Source: Mycolicibacterium sp. J2
Lineage (GTDB): Bacteria; Actinomycetota; Actinomycetes; Mycobacteriales; Mycobacteriaceae
Assembly: GCF_026240945.1 (NCBI RefSeq)
Contig: NZ_JAPFPY010000043.1
Coordinates: forward strand, 1-33,612
Length of the DNA stretch: 33,612 bases
Reading direction: 5' to 3'
The notes beneath the pieces are model-generated. The model was not told the DNA's origin and made no database searches. It worked only from the letters and a program-made list of their open reading frames with translations. The position numbers and the translations under genes are program-made. This document shows, piece by piece, positions 29,787 to 33,612 of this stretch. Positions within the stretch are counted from its first letter, which is position 1. Every line of letters begins with the position of its first letter.

Positions 29787-31232
29787 CTAGCGGGTCGGTG
29801 CGGGGGTCAGATCGGCGGGCGAGGACAGCGTGCCGCGCACCGCGGTCGCGGCGGCGACGGCCGGCGACACCAGATGGGTGCGACCGCCCTTGCCCTGACG
29901 GCCTTCGAAATTCCGGTTGGAGGTCGAGGCGCAGCGTTCTCCCGGCGCCAGCTGATCCGGGTTCATCCCCAGACACATCGAGCAACCGGCCTGCCGCCAC
30001 TCGGCCCCCGCGGCGGTGAAGATCTCCCCCAAGCCTTCGGATTCGGCCTGCGCGCGCACCCGCATGGAACCCGGGACGACAAGCATCCGGACGCCGTCCG
30101 CCACTTTGCGGCCGTCCAGTATTTCGGCCACCACGCGTAGATCCTCGATACGCCCGTTGGTGCACGACCCGACGAACACGGCATCCACGGCGATATCTCG
30201 CATGGGGGTACCCGCTCGAAGGTCCATGTATGCCAATGCCTTTTCCGCGGCTTGGCGCTCGTCGTCGCCCGCCATCAATTCGGGGTCGGGCACATTCCCC
30301 GACAACGGCACGCCCTGCCCGGGATTGGTTCCCCATGTGACGAACGGACTCAGCGTGGCGGCGTCGATGTATACCTCGGTGTCGAATTCGGCGCCCTCGT
30401 CGGTGCGTAACCGGCTCCAGGCTGCCACCGCCGCATCCCAGTCGGCCCCGGTCGGCGCGTGCGGTCGGCCCTTGAGGAACTCGTAGGTGGTCTCGTCGGG
30501 AGCCACCATCCCGGCCCGGGCGCCGGCCTCGATGCTCATATTGCAGATCGTCATGCGGCCCTCCATCGACAGCGATTCGATGGCACTGCCCCGGTATTCG
30601 ATGACGTGGCCCTGTCCGCCGCCGGTACCGATCTTCGCGATGACCGCCAGGATGATGTCCTTGGCGCTCACACCAGGGGGCAGCACACCGTCGACGTTGA
30701 CCGCCATGGTCTTGAACGGCTTGAGCGGAAGCGTCTGAGTGGCCAGCACATGTTCGACCTCGGAGGTGCCGATACCCATCGCGATCGCCCCGAAGGCGCC
30801 GTGCGTCGAGGTGTGGCTGTCCCCACAGACCACCGTCATGCCCGGCTGGGTCAGGCCCAGCTGCGGGCCGATGATGTGCACGATGCCTTGCTCGGCATCG
30901 CCCATCGGGTGCAAGCGGATCCCGAATTCCTCGCAGTTGCGCCGCAGCGTTTCCACCTGGGTGCGCGAGACCGGGTCGGCGATCGGCTTGTCGATATCGA
31001 CAGTCGGCACATTGTGGTCCTCGGTGGCGATCGTCAGATCGGGCCGGCGCACCGGCCGTCCGGCGATGCGCAGACCGTCGAACGCCTGCGGGCTGGTGAC
31101 CTCGTGCACCAGATGCAGATCGATGTAGATCAGATCGGGCTCCTTGGTGGAGCCGGCACCCCCGCCACGCACCACAACGTGGTCGTCCCAGACCTTTTCG
31201 GCCAGGGTCTTCGGCTTCTGACTTTGCTCCAT
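29787..31232 (-). CDS. leuC: 3-isopropylmalate dehydratase large subunit
   Basis: A 481-aa aconitase-family subunit with a [4Fe-4S] cluster; it isomerises 2- to 3-isopropylmalate. Cluster ligands are Cys in VGSCTNGRIEDL (about 355) and two Cys in GCSMCLGMNPD (about 413-416). TEDHNVPT, VCGDSHTSTHGAFGAIAMGIGTSEVEHVLATQ and SNRNFEGRQGKGGRTHLVSP are also present. ATG 31232 is used; no strong ribosome site precedes it. It is divergent from the IclR regulator with a 77-nt intergenic region that probably holds the regulator's operator. Confidence 0.97.
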   Translation of the reverse strand: MEQSQKPKTLAEKVWDDHVVVRGGGAGSTKEPDLIYIDLHLVHEVTSPQAFDGLRIAGRPVRRPDLTIATEDHNVPTVDIDKPIADPVSRTQVETLRRNCEEFGIRLHPMGDAEQGIVHIIGPQLGLTQPGMTVVCGDSHTSTHGAFGAIAMGIGTSEVEHVLATQTLPLKPFKTMAVNVDGVLPPGVSAKDIILAVIAKIGTGGGQGHVIEYRGSAIESLSMEGRMTICNMSIEAGARAGMVAPDETTYEFLKGRPHAPTGADWDAAVAAWSRLRTDEGAEFDTEVYIDAATLSPFVTWGTNPGQGVPLSGNVPDPELMAGDDERQAAEKALAYMDLRAGTPMRDIAVDAVFVGSCTNGRIEDLRVVAEILDGRKVADGVRMLVVPGSMRVRAQAESEGLGEIFTAAGAEWRQAGCSMCLGMNPDQLAPGERCASTSNRNFEGRQGKGGRTHLVSPAVAAATAVRGTLSSPADLTPAPTR

Positions 31233-31309
31233 GACTGTCTCGATTCGTGTCGGGGCGTCCGGACGTGACGGGCTGGCAATCTCACGATATGGAACGCTAG
31301 TATCTCCCT
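31233..31309 (+). promoter_or_regulatory. leuC/iclR divergent promoter region, leaderless start for the regulator
   Basis: Facing the regulator, TGGCAA (31274-31279) and TAGTAT (31298-31303) are 18 nt apart, and the regulator ATG (31310) lies exactly 6 nt after the -10. That places the start of transcription on the start codon, so the mRNA should be leaderless; there is no Shine-Dalgarno. In Corynebacterium the homologous regulator LtbR binds this kind of intergenic region to repress leuCD. I do not see a perfect palindrome here. Confidence 0.5.
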
Positions 31310-32011
31310 ATGAGACAGGATAGCGGCATAGGCGTCCTCGACAAAGCGGTGGGCGTACTGCACACGATCGCCGAATCGCCCTGCGGTCTGGCCGAACTGT
31401 GCGAGCGGACCGGCCTGCCCCGCGCCACCGCGCACCGCCTCGCCGCCGGCCTGGAAGTGCACCGGCTACTGGCCCGCGACCCGGAGGGCCGCTGGCGCCT
31501 GGGCCCTGCGCTGACCGAACTCGCCGGCCACGTCAACGATCCACTGGTCGCCGCCGGTGCGGCAATCCTGCCCCGGTTGCGCGAAATCACCGGCGAGAGC
31601 GTGCAGCTGTACCGGCGCGAGGGCACCGCCCGGGTGTGTGTGGCGGCACTCGAACCGCCCGCGGGACTGCGCGACACCGTGCCGGTCGGCACGCGGTTAC
31701 CGATGACCGCCGGATCCGGAGCCAAAGTTCTGCTGGCGTTCAGCGATGCGGCCACCCAGCAGGCGGTGCTGCCGTCGGCGAAATTCACCGAACGCACACT
31801 GGCCGAGGTACGCAAACGCGGGTGGGCGCAAAGTGCCGCCGAACGCGAACCCGGGGTGGCCAGTGTGTCGGCTCCGGTGCGCGACGCTCGCGGCACGGTG
31901 ATCGCCGCGGTGTCGGTGTCCGGCCCCATCGATCGGATGGGGCGCCGCCCCGGAGCCCGATGGGCTGCCGATCTGCTCGCCGCATCCGAGGCGCTGACCC
32001 GCAGACTGTGA
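31310..32011 (+). CDS. IclR-family regulator of leucine biosynthesis (LtbR-like)
   Basis: A 233-aa IclR regulator. The N-terminal winged helix (about 1-60) has LDKAVGVLHTIAESP, LAELCERTGLPRATAHRLAAGLE (recognition helix) and GRWRLGPAL. The C-terminal effector domain (about 75-230) has SVQLYRREGTARVCVA and LPMTAGSGAKVLLAFSD, and ends with VSVSGPIDRMGRRPG. Its position divergent from leuC is that of LtbR of Corynebacterium glutamicum and Rv2989 of M. tuberculosis, so control of leuCD is inferred. Effector is unknown; leucine or a pathway intermediate is plausible. Confidence 0.9.
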   Translation: MRQDSGIGVLDKAVGVLHTIAESPCGLAELCERTGLPRATAHRLAAGLEVHRLLARDPEGRWRLGPALTELAGHVNDPLVAAGAAILPRLREITGESVQLYRREGTARVCVAALEPPAGLRDTVPVGTRLPMTAGSGAKVLLAFSDAATQQAVLPSAKFTERTLAEVRKRGWAQSAAEREPGVASVSAPVRDARGTVIAAVSVSGPIDRMGRRPGARWAADLLAASEALTRRL

Positions 32012-32084
32012 GCCGCATCCCGCACAGATTCCGCCACTTCTGCATCTGCATGTAGCAAACACGGCAAATGGCTCTATCCTTCAT

Positions 32085-33437
32085 GTGAACCGGCCCACAC
32101 ATCGGCTCGGAGGAGGAACCACGGCGACGCAGTCCCCCCAGTGGCTGGCCACCGCACGGATGTTGCGGAGGGCAGGCTTCGGCACGTCCGGCCGCCAGGT
32201 GGATGCGGCGGTAAGCCAGGACTGGTCGGTGTATCTGGACACGGCGCTGAACATGAACCCGGACGCCGACCCAGGGGCCGTCGCCACGCCGATGCCGACC
32301 CCCATCACGCCCCCGCTGCCGCCGGACAACGCCAACCAGCAGGCCCGCACGCAGTTCATCAGCGGCCTGTACGGGCAAATGCAGGAACTCTCGGCCTGGT
32401 GGTTACGCCGGATGGCCGCCGTGCAGCAGCCCATCCACGAAAAACTGACATTGGTGTGGCACAACCACTTCGCCACGTCGGCAGAGAAGGTGGTGGCGGC
32501 CGAACTGATGGCCGCCCAAAACCAGAAGCTGCGCACCCTGGCCCTGGGCGATTTCCGGGTGCTCGCCTACGCGATGCTGACCGACGCCGCGATGGCGCAG
32601 TGGCTGGACGCGGTGCGCAACACCTAGGCGGCACCGAACGAGAACCTCTCCCGCGAATTCATGGAGCTGTTCACGTTGGGGCACAACAACGGATACACCG
32701 AAGCCGATGTCCGCGAAGGCGCCAGGGCACTGACCGGACGCTATGTGGCACCGGGCGCCACGACGATCGTCTCGCCGGAGAATCACGACACGTCACCCAA
32801 GACCGTGCTCGGCGTCACCGGCAATCACGACGACAAGGCGTTCTGCGATATCGTCCTCGCCCAGCCCGGTTCGGCCGACTTCATCGCCGGAAAGCTGTGG
32901 CGGCTGTTGGCCTCGGACGCCCCAGCGCCGCCGGACACCCGCGCCAGGCTGGTCGCGGCGTACGGACCGGACCGGAATCTGAAGGCACTGACCAAAGCCG
33001 TCTTCCTCGACCCGGCGTTCACCGCCGCCGCGGGCAGCATGGTGACGCCACCGGTCGAGTGGTTGCTGGGAGTCATCCGCGCACTCGCGGTGCCGCTGGA
33101 CGGCCCCGACACCATCGCCGGCTGCAGTGCCGTGCTGACCGTGATGGGGCAACGGCCGTTCTATCCCTATGACGTCGGCGGCTGGCCCCGCGGCCAGGCC
33201 TGGCTGTCCACCACCAGCACCGCCGCCCGCGTATGGGCGGCCAACAAGTTCGTCCCGATGGGCGACATCTCGATCGTGCAGGAGGCCGGTGCCGGAGATC
33301 GCGTCGATGCCGCCGGGTATCTCCTCGGGATCGGCGCGTGGTCGGACAGCACGGCCACCGCCCTCCGACCGCTGGCCGGTAATCCCGTCCGGTTGGTCAT
33401 CGCTGCGGTCAACACCCCCGAATACCTGACGTCCTAG
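32085..33437 (+). pseudogene. DUF1800 family gene with in-frame amber codon
   Basis: One continuous frame (450 sense codons) of the DUF1800 family is split by TAG at 32625-32627. Before it are the N-terminal ARMLRRAGFG and EKLTLVWHNHFATS; after it comes the family core AAPNENLSREFMELFTLGHNNGYTEADVREGARALTG, ending NTPEYLTS. Homologues have a residue such as Lys here (NTKAAPNEN), so AAG to TAG is the simplest cause. The expected start also looks damaged: GGAGGAGG (32109-32116) is followed by ACG GCG ACG CAG where ATG GCG would be normal; GTG 32085 is an alternative, possibly leaderless start. DUF1800 proteins are exported, of unknown function, and usually precede a DUF1501 gene, which is not seen here. 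Confidence 0.85.
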
Positions 33438-33573
33438 CGAGATACGCCGATGCCCCAGATGAACGAGGTTGTCCCGGGTCTCGTAGAAATTGAGGTGGCG
33501 GTCCCCCGCTCGTGACCTGCCGTGTGGTAGGTGTCGGGCGTTCCGCCAAGAACACCAGGAGAAGGGGACCGTC

Positions 33574-33612
33574 ATGAAGAAGAGTAGCCAGAACCGGGCC
33601 GGGGACGCGAGC
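33574..33612 (+). CDS. Start of an unrecognised gene cut by the window edge
   Basis: AGGAGAAGGGG ends 6 nt before ATG 33574, giving a convincing start, and the frame stays open for 13 codons (MKKSSQNRAGDAS) to the end of the window. The upstream 33438-33573 stretch has no gene; it contains a small hairpin, GGTGT/ACACC around GGCG/CGCC (33530-33556), just before the ribosome site. The sequence does not look like the DUF1501 protein expected after DUF1800. A mobile-element gene is possible, but too little is present to say. Confidence 0.5.
   Translation, partial: MKKSSQNRAGDAS

Noticed and set aside
1..33612. tRNA, rRNA, prophage or CRISPR loci
   Set aside because: I looked for tRNA-like cloverleaf ends, phage structural genes and spacer arrays, and saw none that I could support.

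Overview
The window is a high-GC actinobacterial chromosome segment, almost certainly from a mycobacterium (Mycolicibacterium/Mycobacterium). The right-hand 20 kb has the gene order I know from mycobacterial chromosomes: recG, DAK-domain kinase, rpmB, ung, thiL, Lrp-type gene, DUF3515, ddl, gpsA, fbiD/cofC, ppk, mutT1, hupB, leuD, leuC and iclR. HupB carries the mycobacterial Lys/Ala/Pro-rich tail, and MutT1 is the mycobacterial Nudix plus histidine-phosphatase fusion.

Region 1 (1 to about 13.2 kb) is accessory and devoted to reduced sulfur. The 3' end of an IS3-type transposase at the left edge has cut an MBL-fold/rhodanese gene. On the minus strand follow a TauE/SafE sulfite-exporter-type permease, a frameshifted DUF302 gene, a CsoR-family regulator with the two-cysteine CstR (persulfide-sensor) signature, an extra aa3 oxidase subunit I (ctaD), a SAM methyltransferase and a type II sulfide:quinone oxidoreductase (SQR). 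The last three overlap by 1 to 4 nt. A divergent GntR/HutC regulator follows. Next come a 50-codon remnant of a second MBL/rhodanese gene and a rhodanese-DUF2892 gene (minus strand). A plus-strand operon then runs rhodanese, TauE, cytosolic-type sulfite oxidase, DsbA-like thioredoxin, CcdA and a small membrane protein.

Two operator families tie the region together. A 16-bp palindrome starting ATACC and ending GGTAT lies upstream of both the cstR operon and the rhodanese-DUF2892 gene. The palindrome ATGTACGTACAT lies in both divergent promoter regions (SQR/gntR and rhodanese/rhodanese). Inferred flow: SQR passes sulfide electrons to menaquinone and on to oxygen, sulfane sulfur goes to rhodaneses and MBL proteins, and sulfite is oxidised or exported.

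Region 2 (12.4 to 13.6 kb) is the junction with the core genome. A full-length DUF1524/HNH exported protein overlaps a second, about 80% identical copy that has lost its catalytic 3' half. The truncated copy follows recG directly, so the accessory block probably joined the core inside this gene.

Region 3 (13.6 to 32 kb) is core housekeeping: DNA repair (recG, ung), thiamine (thiL), cell wall (ddl), phospholipid (gpsA), coenzyme F420 (fbiD/cofC), polyphosphate (ppk), nucleotide-pool cleaning (mutT1), nucleoid (hupB) and leucine biosynthesis (leuCD with a divergent IclR regulator). Strong hairpins separate the convergent pairs rpmB/ung and mutT1/hupB.

Region 4 (32.1 kb to the end) has a DUF1800 gene with an in-frame amber codon and a probable ACG in place of its start, then the first codons of an unrecognised gene cut by the window edge.

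Broken or damaged genes are unusually frequent in the accessory part and at the right edge: two MBL/rhodanese genes, DUF302, one HNH copy and DUF1800. Functions are assigned from motifs and remembered family members; no database search was run.
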